Of a stretch of DNA of 64,000 bases, positions 28,829-38,476 are shown one piece after another. Position 1 is the stretch's first letter, and every line of letters starts with the position of its first letter. The position numbers were made by a program, and so were the translations under genes. The notes under the pieces are model-generated. The model worked only from the letters and a program-made list of their open reading frames with translations, searched no databases and had not been told where the DNA came from. This stretch comes from Nitrosomonas sp. GTDB lineage: Bacteria > Pseudomonadota > Gammaproteobacteria > Burkholderiales > Nitrosomonadaceae. The stretch lies in NCBI GenBank assembly GCA_017984435.1, contig JAGNZK010000004.1:26954-90953 (forward strand), read 5' to 3'.

Positions 28829-30916
28829 ATGCAAAATCATCTGGAAAGTAATGTCATACGGCGCGTGATGGTAGGCACCGACCGCTCCGAAACCGCTGAC
28901 CAGGCCGTCCACTGGGCCGCCGGGTTTGCCGACCGCTACGATGCAGAGCTGTTCGTGGTACAGGTGGTGGTGACGCAGTATCCGTCCGCCACAGAATTCG
29001 GCGAAGCCGAACAAACGCGCGCTGCGGCTGACAACAATGACCTGACGCACTTCGCGCGGCAGGTCGCCGGGGACCGCGGTCATGCCCGGGTCGTCATTGA
29101 TGCTGATCCGGCATTGGCGATCGTCCATGCTGCTGAGCAGGAAGCAGTCGATGTACTAGTGGTCGGCAATTTTGGCATGGCGGGTCGAAAAGAGTTTTTG
29201 CTCGGTAACATACCGAATCGCATCAGTCACAGTGCTCACTGCACCGTGATTATTGTAAACACCGCGCACTCTACCGGTGAGCATGCATCGGGCTCGGTGC
29301 GAGCTCATCTATCTAAGGGTGACACCCCGTCTTTTGAGCCTCCACTGGTAGCGCGTGCTACGCATATCGCAGCCGTGATGGCGAAACATGGCCTCACAGA
29401 GCTGTTCGGCCAATCCAACGAACCGGATATGTCCATCCGTCGTCAGCGGGCCAAACGCTTGCGTGCCGCTTTGGAAGAACTGGGACCGATATTCTCGAAA
29501 CTCGGGCAAGTGTTATCAACCCGTCCCGATCTCCTTCCAATCGAATATATTGAGGAGCTTACCCTGTTGCAATCCCGCGTGCCGCCAATGACTGAGAGCG
29601 AGGTTGTCCGGGTTTCTGAACAGGAATTGGGAGTCCCGTGGGAGGATGTATTCAAGTCGATCGACCCGAAGCCCCTCGCCGCCGGCACAATCGCTCAAGT
29701 CCATCGTGCGACACTCGAAAGTGGTGATCGGGTCGTAGTCAAGGTCCAGCGCCCCACCGCTCGTGCTGATATCGAACAGGATCTCGCTCTGCTCGAAGTG
29801 TTTGCGGAGAAAGTCGGAAAGCGTCCTGCGCTCAATCAGGTGATCGACATGGAGGCCGTGTTCAAACACCTCTCCACCTCGCTCCATCGTGAACTCGACT
29901 TCCGTCAGGAGGCCGGCAACATTGAGCGGATGCAGGCGGTGCTCGCAGGCTATGATCGCCTTGCTGTACCCAAAGTACATCGGGATTTGTCCACGTCCCG
30001 ATTATTGGTGATGGAAGAGATCCAGGGCATACCGATTAAGCAGGCGCCAGCTGGCCCAGAGCGCATCCAGGCCGCTCGCCAATTGTTGGAGAGCTACTAC
30101 AAACAGATCATCGTTGATGGCTTCTTCCACGCCGACCCTCACCCAGGCAATCTGATGTGGTGGAAGGACTGCATCTATTTTCTCGATTTCGGAATGGTCG
30201 GCGAGGTAGGAGCCGATCTCCGCGAGCATCTCTTGTTAATGTTGATGGCTCTGTGGCAGGAAGATGCCGGGTTTCTCACCGATGTCACATTGATGATGAC
30301 GAGCGGCGTCAATAATGGCGATCTCGATGCGGCCAAATTCCAGAGCGAGATCGGGGAAGTGATGGCAAGATATCGCACAGCCTCGCTTGCCGAGATGCAG
30401 ATCGGGCCGCTTCTGCAAGAAATGAGCGCGGTCTCATTACGACACGGGGTGCCGCTACCGGCTTCGCTCACGCTCGCCACAAAGGCGCTTGCGCAGGTAC
30501 AGCTGGCAACTGCCGAGCTCGATCCAGCACTTGATCCTTATGACGTAGCAGGCAAGTACTTGATACGCTTGATGGTCAAACGCATGAGTGTCGCGCTCAA
30601 TCCAAAGACATTTGTGTATCAATCGCAGAAGCTGAAAGTACGGGTTCTGCGTGTGGTAGAGGCGGTCGAAAACCTCGTCGGTGTTCGACCTGGTGGCTCA
30701 AAGCTTGCGGTGAACTTCCAAGCCAATTCGCTGGAGGATATAGTGCGTCACACGGGACAACGGCTGGCACTCGGCCTGACCGCTGCTGCAAGTGTCCTGG
30801 CCAGTGGATTCACGGCCACATCGATGGTTGTTTCCGAATGGGTGCCGATAACATTCGGGGTCGTCGCAGGTCTGCTGATCCTTGGCCTAGTTATCGATCT
30901 GCTGCGAGGGCGTTGA
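28829..30916 (+). CDS. UspA domain fused to UbiB/ABC1-type kinase
   Basis: A 695-residue two-part protein. Residues 8-146 form a universal stress domain with the ATP loop GNFGMAGRKEFLLGNIP (113-129). Residues about 170-560 form an ABC1/ADCK/UbiB atypical kinase: KLGQ motif (224-227) with STRPDLLP, alanine-rich loop AAGTIAQVHRA (284-294), lysine K305, HADPHPGN (434-441) and DFG (453-455). One or two membrane helices lie near 645-692. UbiB proteins support ubiquinone synthesis; a Usp fusion suggests regulation by stress or ATP. Visibly more GC-rich than the core genes. The 283-bp gap before it shows nothing clear. Confidence 0.88.
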   Translation: MQNHLESNVIRRVMVGTDRSETADQAVHWAAGFADRYDAELFVVQVVVTQYPSATEFGEAEQTRAAADNNDLTHFARQVAGDRGHARVVIDADPALAIVHAAEQEAVDVLVVGNFGMAGRKEFLLGNIPNRISHSAHCTVIIVNTAHSTGEHASGSVRAHLSKGDTPSFEPPLVARATHIAAVMAKHGLTELFGQSNEPDMSIRRQRAKRLRAALEELGPIFSKLGQVLSTRPDLLPIEYIEELTLLQSRVPPMTESEVVRVSEQELGVPWEDVFKSIDPKPLAAGTIAQVHRATLESGDRVVVKVQRPTARADIEQDLALLEVFAEKVGKRPALNQVIDMEAVFKHLSTSLHRELDFRQEAGNIERMQAVLAGYDRLAVPKVHRDLSTSRLLVMEEIQGIPIKQAPAGPERIQAARQLLESYYKQIIVDGFFHADPHPGNLMWWKDCIYFLDFGMVGEVGADLREHLLLMLMALWQEDAGFLTDVTLMMTSGVNNGDLDAAKFQSEIGEVMARYRTASLAEMQIGPLLQEMSAVSLRHGVPLPASLTLATKALAQVQLATAELDPALDPYDVAGKYLIRLMVKRMSVALNPKTFVYQSQKLKVRVLRVVEAVENLVGVRPGGSKLAVNFQANSLEDIVRHTGQRLALGLTAAASVLASGFTATSMVVSEWVPITFGVVAGLLILGLVIDLLRGR

Positions 30917-30928
30917 CGATAAAATGGT

Positions 30929-31051
30929 TCAAGATACAAGGCTGTTCAGTGTCGAAGATTTCTTGTCACTGCGCTTGATCGAACGCAACACGGCTTTCTC
31001 GATCAGGTAGGCGATGACTGTCATTGCCATACCAATCAGTCGGTGTTCCAT
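30929..31051 (-). CDS. Possible 40-residue membrane peptide
   Basis: A short minus-strand frame, MEHRLIGMAMTVIAYLIEKA and so on to a TGA at 30929. It has one hydrophobic stretch of about 17 residues followed by a basic and serine-rich tail. It lies in the 288-bp gap between the Usp-ABC1 gene and the cyclase gene. An AAAAGG precedes the ATG by about a dozen bases. No family is recognised; it may be chance. Confidence 0.3.
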   Translation of the reverse strand: MEHRLIGMAMTVIAYLIEKAVLRSIKRSDKKSSTLNSLVS

Positions 31052-31204
31052 TTTTCGAGTAAAAGACCTTTTAGAGATCGTATTCATGGAAGTATTGTTC
31101 ATCATAGGTCTATTAATAATTAAAGGATTACGATCCGCAACGATTAAATTTTTAAGCTCAATGCAGTTAATCCCACCCTTGTCGAGCCGGAATATCCACC
31201 AATT

Positions 31205-34200
31205 ATGGTGCCCATGATGAATGATCGTATAACAGCATGGCTGGATAATCTTGGTCTCAGTATATATCTTGAGTCGTTTCAGCGCAATGCGATCACTTGG
31301 GATGTTCTAACCGAGCTGAATGAGGGTGATCTGGAGGCGCTGGGGGTCTTATTGGGACATCGAAAAATACTCTTGCGCGCGATCGCTCAATTGTCACAGA
31401 GCGCTGCAATTATAAGCCCGGAGTTTATACCCGTTAACGTCATTCCTGAAGAACAACCGTTCCCTCCCGAACGAGATCAAGCAGAACGTCGCCAGTTGAC
31501 GGTGATGTTTTGTGATCTTGTGGATTCGACAGCACTGTCTAGCCGGTTGGACCCTGAAGATCTCCAGGATGTGATCCGACGGTTTTTAGACGCCTGTAGC
31601 CAAGCGATTGGTCAGCTAAATGGCTATATCGCAAAATATATGGGGGATGGGATGTTGGTCTATTTTGGATACCCTCATGCCCACGAAAATGATGCGGAAC
31701 GAGCGGTCCATGCCGGACTGGCTATTCTAGACACAGTGAGAGCGCTTAATCTAGACAATTCCCATCCACAATTTGGTATTTCTGCACGAATCGGGATCGC
31801 CACTGGTCAAGTCGTAGTCGGCGAACTAATGGGGCAGGGCATCGCCAAGGAACGGTCAGTGTTCGGTGAAACCCCAAATCTCGCCGCTCGCCTCCAAGCA
31901 CTGGCTAAACCCAATCAATTGATCATTGATCCGGCAACGAAACGGCTTGTCGGAAACGAATTCGAGTTCTTGGATCTTGGCGCCTTTTCGCTGAAAGGGT
32001 TCGACACACCTATCCAGGTCTGGCAGATTCTGAGTATCAGGCTATCGGTCAGCCGGTTTGAGTCCTATCGATCCAGCCAATTAGCTAAATTCGTAGGTAG
32101 AGAACAGGAAATTTCACTCCTATTGGGCCGCTGGCGGGAAGCCGCCGACGGCGAAGGACAGGTCGTACTTCTGAGCGGTGAGGCAGGCATCGGAAAATCG
32201 AGGATTGCCCGTAGTTTGTGTGACCGCCTTGCAAATGAACGGCACCAGACGATTCAGTTTCAATGTTCACCGTACCATACCAATACGGCGCTCTATCCGG
32301 CGATCAATTTTCTGCGGCAGGCAGCGGGACTGGCCAGTCAAGACAGCACCCAGGCGCAACTGCAAAAGCTCGATGCTCTGGTTCGCGAAAGCGGAATCGA
32401 GAACCAGAGTACGGTGTCATTGCTGGCGGATCTGCTCTCGATCCGCGGAGATCACTGGAATCCGCTGCCCAATGTGTTATCCGAAAAACGCAAGGACATG
32501 ACGCTGGAAGCACTCGTGCAATATTTACAAGGGCTGGCCGATCACGATCTCGTGTTGTTCATTGTGGAAGATGCCCATTGGCTTGATCCAACAACGCTGG
32601 AACTCATGACGCGTATCATTGGCCGCATCCGGCAGATGTGCGTGTTGTTATTGATAACATCTCGACCCGATTTCAAACCGGTGTGGTCGGAATATAGTTA
32701 CGTGACGTCACTGACGCTCAGTCGGCTCCCACGTCGACATAGCGCTGAACTCGTTTCGACAATGACAGGAGGAAAAGTGCTTCCGCTCGAGGTGCAGCAG
32801 GCGATTCTGGCTAAAGCCGATGGCATACCTCTCTATATCGAAACGTTGACGGAAAATGTGCTGGGATCCGGGCTTCTGGCTGAGGAAAACGATTCATTTA
32901 CTTTGAAGTGCCCCCTCAAAGGATTGCCCATTCCGGACAGTCTGCAAGCGTTGCTCATGGAACGAGTGGACCGATTGGGGTCGGCCAAAGAAATTATCCA
33001 AACCGGAGCAGCAATAGGGCGTGAATTTACCTACGAGCTATTACAGGCTACGGTCGAAATTCCGGACAGCCAGTTGAAAAAAGCCCTCGACCTAATCGTC
33101 GCGTCTGGACTCATATTCCAAGAGGGCGAGATACCCCTTGCGACCTATCATTTTAAGCATGCGCTGGTCCAAGACGCGGCCTACAGCACCCTACCCAAGA
33201 AACCCCGGTGGCTACTTCATACTCGAATCGCCAAAACACTGGAGAACCAATTCTCCGAGCGAGTAAACATGGAACCGGAACTCCTAGCCTATCACTATGA
33301 ACAAGCAGGTTTGGCTGGTCCAGCCGTTGATTATTGGCATCGCGCGGCTCGTCGCGATGCGGAGCGATCAGCCAATATTGAAGCGCTCAATCATTTTAAT
33401 AGGGCGCTAGATTTACTAAAGGAACTTCCGGAAGGACTGGAGCGGAATACCTTGGAGTTGGAACTCCTGCTTACACGCGGAAGCCCACTGCTGGCCGTCA
33501 AAGGCTATGCATCCGACGACATGGAACATAATTATCAAAGAGCGAAGGATTTGTTATCGGAGCAAAGCAGCTCTGTAGATCAGTTTCGAGTCATTCGGGG
33601 ATTATGGGTCGTTCATATGATCAGAGGGCACCTCGTCAATGCGCGTGGTCTGGCCGAAGATCTCCTCGCGCTGGCTCACCGCGAACAAATCCCGGATCTG
33701 CTGATTGAGGCTCACCATGCTGTAGGAGCGATCAACCTATTTTTTGGTCGATTCGATGAAGCCAGAATCCACCTATCCACCGCAAAATCCCTTGACGTTC
33801 CGGATAGACACCGCTCGCAGGTCTTCTTCTACGGACAAGATTCTGGAATAACTGCGAGGATTCTGCTTGCCAGGACTTTATGGATATTAGGTGAGCTTGA
33901 TCAAGCTGAAACACTGGCTTTGGAGACGATAGGTATGGCGAGAGCATTGGAGCACCCATTCACTCATGTTTTTACTCTCATTTTTCTTGCCTGGATCTAC
34001 GCCGGTGCCCGCAAAGCAAAGAAAACACTGGAGTTCACCGATGAAGCAATCGCGGCTTCAACACAATACTCATTTGAATTGGGATTGGCGTGGGCGACAG
34101 CCTCTCAAGGTTGGGCATTGGCCAACATAGGACAGGGAGAAGAAGGTCTCGCCAAATTAATTAATGGGCTTTCTGCGACTCGAGCTACAGGTGCGATTAC

Positions 34201-34615
34201 TAACAACACGTCTACATTGGCGTTACTGGCAGAAATCTATTTACGTAGCGATAGAATTGACGAAGGCTTGGGTGTCATTGAGGAAGCGCAGAAACTTGCT
34301 GTCACTGGAGGAGAATTATTTTGGCAAGCGGAGTTGTTTCGACTGAAAGGCGAACTGCTGCTGGGGCAGTCCGACAAATCAGTCCAAGAAGCAGAAGAGT
34401 GTTTGTGTGAAGCCTTAAAAATTGCTCAGGATCAGCATGCAACAATGTTTGAGCTTCGAGCCGCCACGAGCCTGGCTAAACTTTGGAGAAAACTCAATAG
34501 AGCCGATGATGCCAAACGTGTCTTACATTCTATTTACTCCAGGTTCAACGAACAAGTCGACAACCTCGACTTGATTGAAGCCAAAACAGTTCTAGAACAG
34601 CTTAGTGATACGTAG
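31205..34615 (+). CDS. SAM domain - class III adenylate cyclase - AAA ATPase - TPR protein
   Basis: A 1136-residue multidomain protein. A SAM domain (about 5-65) comes first. The cyclase domain (about 95-275) has metal-binding D104 and D148, K144, and transition-state residues N225 and R229 in GETPNLAAR. A STAND/AAA_16-like ATPase follows, with FVGRE (296-300), Walker A GEAGIGKS (325-332) and Walker B FIVEDAHWLD near residue 455. The C-terminal 450 residues are TPR-like helices. All cyclase catalytic residues are present, so it probably makes cAMP; its trigger is unknown. ATG 31214 (MMND) or nearby starts are also possible. Confidence 0.88.
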   Translation: MVPMMNDRITAWLDNLGLSIYLESFQRNAITWDVLTELNEGDLEALGVLLGHRKILLRAIAQLSQSAAIISPEFIPVNVIPEEQPFPPERDQAERRQLTVMFCDLVDSTALSSRLDPEDLQDVIRRFLDACSQAIGQLNGYIAKYMGDGMLVYFGYPHAHENDAERAVHAGLAILDTVRALNLDNSHPQFGISARIGIATGQVVVGELMGQGIAKERSVFGETPNLAARLQALAKPNQLIIDPATKRLVGNEFEFLDLGAFSLKGFDTPIQVWQILSIRLSVSRFESYRSSQLAKFVGREQEISLLLGRWREAADGEGQVVLLSGEAGIGKSRIARSLCDRLANERHQTIQFQCSPYHTNTALYPAINFLRQAAGLASQDSTQAQLQKLDALVRESGIENQSTVSLLADLLSIRGDHWNPLPNVLSEKRKDMTLEALVQYLQGLADHDLVLFIVEDAHWLDPTTLELMTRIIGRIRQMCVLLLITSRPDFKPVWSEYSYVTSLTLSRLPRRHSAELVSTMTGGKVLPLEVQQAILAKADGIPLYIETLTENVLGSGLLAEENDSFTLKCPLKGLPIPDSLQALLMERVDRLGSAKEIIQTGAAIGREFTYELLQATVEIPDSQLKKALDLIVASGLIFQEGEIPLATYHFKHALVQDAAYSTLPKKPRWLLHTRIAKTLENQFSERVNMEPELLAYHYEQAGLAGPAVDYWHRAARRDAERSANIEALNHFNRALDLLKELPEGLERNTLELELLLTRGSPLLAVKGYASDDMEHNYQRAKDLLSEQSSSVDQFRVIRGLWVVHMIRGHLVNARGLAEDLLALAHREQIPDLLIEAHHAVGAINLFFGRFDEARIHLSTAKSLDVPDRHRSQVFFYGQDSGITARILLARTLWILGELDQAETLALETIGMARALEHPFTHVFTLIFLAWIYAGARKAKKTLEFTDEAIAASTQYSFELGLAWATASQGWALANIGQGEEGLAKLINGLSATRATGAITNNTSTLALLAEIYLRSDRIDEGLGVIEEAQKLAVTGGELFWQAELFRLKGELLLGQSDKSVQEAEECLCEALKIAQDQHATMFELRAATSLAKLWRKLNRADDAKRVLHSIYSRFNEQVDNLDLIEAKTVLEQLSDT

Positions 34616-34762
34616 AACTTAAAATCTGAAATTGGAGTTGTTCCAATTTGACGGACATTTTTTTCATGCTCAGGATTATCTCGGTAATGAGGCAAATGGC
34701 ATGTTTTTAACCTTTGGTATTACTTTTTATTATGAGACTGCGCGGAAATATAATCAAATCCT

Positions 34763-35494
34763 ATGGAATTTGTCATGTCAAACGAAAAAGTTCAAGATGA
34801 AGCTGAGTTTCTGGAGCGACTCTCGAGTGATTTAAAGCCCTTTTATGAGCCGCGTTTACCCTATCACAACTGGGATGAGCATATTGAACATGGTCTTGGC
34901 ATCATCGACAGCCTTTGTGAGCAAGAAAAGGCCAAAGGCAATCCAATTAACTCCTTCATCGCCAAGGTTGCTTACATGGGCCATGACGCTGGTTTCCCAC
35001 ATGATCTCATAACGCCAGATATCTGGAAAAAGCATGGCAGTAAAGAGGGGTATTCAACCCATATAATGGATGTTCTCTTGCAAAATTACGGGCTTGAAGA
35101 ATCGTGTATTCGAGGTGTTCAAACATGCATCATGTTTACAAAGATGGGTGAACAGCTGCCAGAAGATATAGATGAAGAACTTGGTAACACAGCTAAAGCT
35201 GTGCGCACAGCTGATCTTTCTCACATCTTTGGACCTTATAAGGACTTTGTCATCGATAGCTTCAAGCTCATGGAAGAGGGCAAAATGTATGGCCGAGAAA
35301 CAGTCTTGGCAGAATTTAAAGATAGAACCAGATTTGTGCTTACAAATTACTTGAACCTCGGTTTTATTCCTTCTGGTGCTTACAGTATTGCTGATGGCAT
35401 GAAAAATATTGAACGCTTTGGTAAAGATTCACCAAGTCGTTTATTGAAAGTTGTCGGGAACCAGGCAAACCGTTTCGCAAGTCTAGTAAAATGA
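34763..35494 (+). CDS. HD-domain phosphohydrolase
   Basis: A 239-243-residue protein (ATG 34763, or 34775 at MSNEK) with an HD metal-dependent phosphohydrolase fold. Possible metal ligands are in YHNWDEH (first His), GHDAG (the HD pair) and RTADLSHI (last Asp). It follows the cyclase gene by about 150 bp on the same strand. HD proteins include cyclic-nucleotide phosphodiesterases and (d)NTPases; the place next to a cyclase makes a nucleotide-signal role attractive but unproven. It is the last gene of the accessory block. Confidence 0.75.
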   Translation: MEFVMSNEKVQDEAEFLERLSSDLKPFYEPRLPYHNWDEHIEHGLGIIDSLCEQEKAKGNPINSFIAKVAYMGHDAGFPHDLITPDIWKKHGSKEGYSTHIMDVLLQNYGLEESCIRGVQTCIMFTKMGEQLPEDIDEELGNTAKAVRTADLSHIFGPYKDFVIDSFKLMEEGKMYGRETVLAEFKDRTRFVLTNYLNLGFIPSGAYSIADGMKNIERFGKDSPSRLLKVVGNQANRFASLVK

Positions 35495-35627
35495 GAAGCT
35501 GCTTTTCTGTCAATTTCGCACTATTCATCGTTATTCGCCCTGTGCAGCCTCAAATCACGAAAACAACCGTCTGCGCCACCTTGAAATACGTTTACTACCT
35601 ATAACCGTACAGTCACGGCTGTGTCTT

Positions 35628-36008
35628 TTATTTATCTTTCCAGATGGCATAGATCAGCAAAGCCCATGCGCTGAGGAATGAAACACCACCAAAAGGTGTG
35701 ATCATGCCAAGCCCGCGAATTCCGGTCAGACTTAATACATAGAGACTTAAACTGAATAAAACAATACCGACCAACATTAACCAACCGGATATCGGAATTA
35801 AGCGGGATTTGGGAAAGTGCAGTAATAGCAGACCAATAATGAGAATCCCGAAAGCATGATAAAAATGGTATTGAATACCTGTTTGATACACTGCCAGCAT
35901 ATCGGCGGAGAGCATTTTTTTCAGGCCGTGCGCACCAAAAGCACCCAATGCAATGCAGAAGAAGGTATTAATAGCACCCAGAATCAGGAAAGTTTTTGGC
36001 ATTGACAA
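35628..36008 (-). CDS. DUF423 (YgdD-like) inner-membrane protein
   Basis: A 126-residue protein with four hydrophobic helices and the DUF423 wording ALGAFGAHGL near residue 22 and RGLGMITPFGGVSFLSAW near the C-terminus. Its function is unknown in all family members. Core gene organisation resumes here, after the accessory region. Confidence 0.85.
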   Translation of the reverse strand: MSMPKTFLILGAINTFFCIALGAFGAHGLKKMLSADMLAVYQTGIQYHFYHAFGILIIGLLLLHFPKSRLIPISGWLMLVGIVLFSLSLYVLSLTGIRGLGMITPFGGVSFLSAWALLIYAIWKDK

Positions 36009-36058
36009 TATATCCTTGTTGAATAAAGAGAAGTTAACGCTAGGTCTATGAGGTTTAA

Positions 36059-37408
36059 TTAAGAATTCTTTGCTTGAGTGACATTCGCTTCACACATTCC
36101 GTGCGCGAATTTTACCTGAATTCTATCGCCGGGATGAATTTGTTTACTGTCACAGATTGCCGTGCCGTGCATGGAATAGGTGATGCTATAACCACGTTCG
36201 AGTACCGATTGCGGATTCAGATGCGATAACTGCGTTTGTAAATGTTGTTGCCGGACAGCGAGTGTTTCAAAATAGCGTGAATAAGTATAGCGGAAACGTG
36301 CAGTCAGTTCTTTTTGCTGTTCTTCTAAACGGGCAACATCAGGACTGGCAGCCGCCAAATGCTGATTGAACTCAAGTAATTTCCACCGTTTCTTGTCAAC
36401 TTGATGTGTCCAGGCGTTGATAAGACGATCCTGTAAATACTGTAAATGAATGAGCTGCTGCTTGATCCGGTCTCCCGGATAGATTAAACGATGTGTCAGA
36501 ATATCCATCTGCTGCATCGCGTATTCAATGCGATGCAGTGTAACGCGGTATATGCGCTGATGCAGTGCATTCAAGCGATGGATTAATTCCTTCTGATCCT
36601 TACTGGCCAGTTCGGCAGCACCGGTTGGTGTGGGTGCGCGAATGTCGGCGGCAAAGTCCGCAATGGTGAAGTCCGTTTCATGACCAATGCCGCTGATAAT
36701 CGGTATACTACTGGCGGCAACCGCGAGCGCTACGATCTCTTCATTAAAAGCCCATAAATCTTCAATGCTGCCACCGCCGCGGCAAAGTATCAGCACATCA
36801 CACTCCGCTCGTTGACAAGCAATTTTAATTGCATCGGCGATACTGTTAGCTGCTGTTTTTCCTTGCACCAAGGTAGGATAGATGATGATAGGCAGTGATG
36901 GCATACGGCGTCGTAATGTTGATAGGACGTCACGTAATGCTGCGGTATCCGGAGAGGTGATAATGCCGACTTGCCGGGGAAATGAAGGTGGCGCTTTTTT
37001 ATTCGCGGGACTGAAGAGTCCGGCTTTTTCCAATTTGGATTTAAGTTTCTCAAATGCTTCAAATAGTTCACCTAAACCGGCACGCCGCATGGTTTCAATA
37101 TTTAACTGAAAATCACCGCGTGGCTCATACAGGGTAACCAGTGCCAGTACTTCGACTTGCATACCATCTTTAGGATTCCAATCAATATATTGATTTTTGT
37201 GGCTGAATAAAACGCAACGTACTTGCGCAGTAGCATCCTTGAGAGAAAAATACCAATGGCCTGACTGATAACGTTTTAAATTAGAGATTTCACCTTTTAT
37301 CCACATTAAGGGGATGTTTTGTTCCAGAAATTGCTTGGTGTTACGATTTAACTCACTGACAGTCAGTACGTTATGAGAGTCACCAGGTATGATTGAGCGC
37401 AGATTCAT
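36059..37408 (-). CDS. xseA: Exonuclease VII large subunit
   Basis: A 449-residue nuclease subunit. The N-terminal OB-fold (about 10-110) begins LTVSELNRNTKQFLE and contains WIKGEISNLK. The catalytic core holds GIITSPDTAALRD and CRGGGSIEDLWAFN, then GHETDFTIADFAADIRAPTPTGAAE. Long helices follow. It cuts single-stranded DNA together with XseB, which is not in the window. Confidence 0.94.
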   Translation of the reverse strand: MNLRSIIPGDSHNVLTVSELNRNTKQFLEQNIPLMWIKGEISNLKRYQSGHWYFSLKDATAQVRCVLFSHKNQYIDWNPKDGMQVEVLALVTLYEPRGDFQLNIETMRRAGLGELFEAFEKLKSKLEKAGLFSPANKKAPPSFPRQVGIITSPDTAALRDVLSTLRRRMPSLPIIIYPTLVQGKTAANSIADAIKIACQRAECDVLILCRGGGSIEDLWAFNEEIVALAVAASSIPIISGIGHETDFTIADFAADIRAPTPTGAAELASKDQKELIHRLNALHQRIYRVTLHRIEYAMQQMDILTHRLIYPGDRIKQQLIHLQYLQDRLINAWTHQVDKKRWKLLEFNQHLAAASPDVARLEEQQKELTARFRYTYSRYFETLAVRQQHLQTQLSHLNPQSVLERGYSITYSMHGTAICDSKQIHPGDRIQVKFAHGMCEANVTQAKNS

Positions 37409-37601
37409 TTTGCTATTTTGTAATAATCCACATGTCTTGCTGGAAATGCATGGTGTAACTTCAGGGTGTATGGAGATGGTGTAATATTGTTATAGCACTT
37501 TGTTTATTAACGGTATTGTAGATAGATTAATAAATAATCAGATTAAAAAAATTGTTTGAATCTGATAACTTAATGTGATTGTCCGTAATATATTCACAAA
37601 C

Positions 37602-37624
37602 TTATCCACAGAAACTGTGGATAG
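37602..37624. promoter_or_regulatory. Inverted pair of DnaA-box-like sites
   Basis: TTATCCACA (37602-37610), an exact consensus DnaA box, faces TGTGGATAG (37616-37624) on the other strand with 5 bp between them; TATCCACAG AAA CTGTGGATA also folds as a 9-bp hairpin. They lie in the 361-bp AT-rich gap between xseA and the exbB-like gene. Nothing else is seen in that gap. Confidence 0.5.
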
Positions 37625-37769
37625 AAAATGAGTTGCTTTCTTGCTGAAAACGTACTATCAAGATACATTACATGCCAAATTGATCACTTAGTTATAAAAT
37701 AATCAAATCAGGTAATATCATAAGCCACAGAATGATACCTGGATCTACAGTTAGTGAGGAGATTATCGC

Positions 37770-38378
37770 GTGTTATCTTTGATTCAAGCAGCTGGCTGGC
37801 CGATCTGGCCAATCATTATTGCTTCCGTTGTTGCCATGGGTATTATTGTTGAACGTATGTGGACATTGCGTTTAAGTGTTATTTCTCCCAAAGAATTATT
37901 ACCCAGGGTATTAAATGAGTATAAAAGAAATGGTGTAAACCTCGAGATGGTTGCGCGCTTACAGCAGCATTCGCCACTGGGAGAGATTCTTGCCGCCGGG
38001 CTTAAAAATGTTAAGAGCTCGCGAGAAGTCATGAAGGAGTCGATTGAAGAATCAGGTCGTGTGGTTGCGCATGATTTGAATCGTTATTTGACAACCTTGG
38101 GGACGATCGCTGCGCTGAGCCCGTTGATGGGCTTATTTGGTACGTTGGTGGGTATGATTGAAATCTTTGGTTCAAATTCTCCCGCCGGTAGTAACCCCGC
38201 ACAGCTTGCCTATGGGATTTCTGTGGCGTTGTATAATGCTGCTTTTGGCATACTGGTTGCAATTCCAAGTATGATTTTTTACCGCTATTTTCGCTCCAGG
38301 GTGGATGATTTTATTATCGAGATGGAGTTGCAGGCTTTGAAATTAGTAGAAATTGTGCATGGCGAGCGAGAAAGTTAA
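37770..38378 (+). CDS. ExbB/TolQ-family proton channel protein, orphan
   Basis: A 202-residue inner-membrane protein of the MotA/TolQ/ExbB family with three hydrophobic helices. Conserved parts are the channel segment LGTIAALSPLMGLFGTLVGMIEIF and the final helix AYGISVALYNAAFGILVAIPSMIFYRYF. It is distinct from TolQ at 5.5 kb. ExbB normally pairs with ExbD, encoded just downstream, but no exbD follows here. Its partner may be elsewhere. The start has GTG at 37770 after a GAGGAG site. Confidence 0.87.
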   Translation: MLSLIQAAGWPIWPIIIASVVAMGIIVERMWTLRLSVISPKELLPRVLNEYKRNGVNLEMVARLQQHSPLGEILAAGLKNVKSSREVMKESIEESGRVVAHDLNRYLTTLGTIAALSPLMGLFGTLVGMIEIFGSNSPAGSNPAQLAYGISVALYNAAFGILVAIPSMIFYRYFRSRVDDFIIEMELQALKLVEIVHGERES

Positions 38379-38476
38379 GTAGTGATTTTTGTTAGTGTTG
38401 TGTTAGTTAATTTTTATAAGCATATCCAATTAAGACTGGCTGATTCTAGATCAGAAACTTTCTAAGATATTTTTAA

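Noticed and set aside
37560-37770. Chromosomal origin
   Set aside because: Only two DnaA-like boxes are seen, and neither dnaA, dnaN nor gidA is near.
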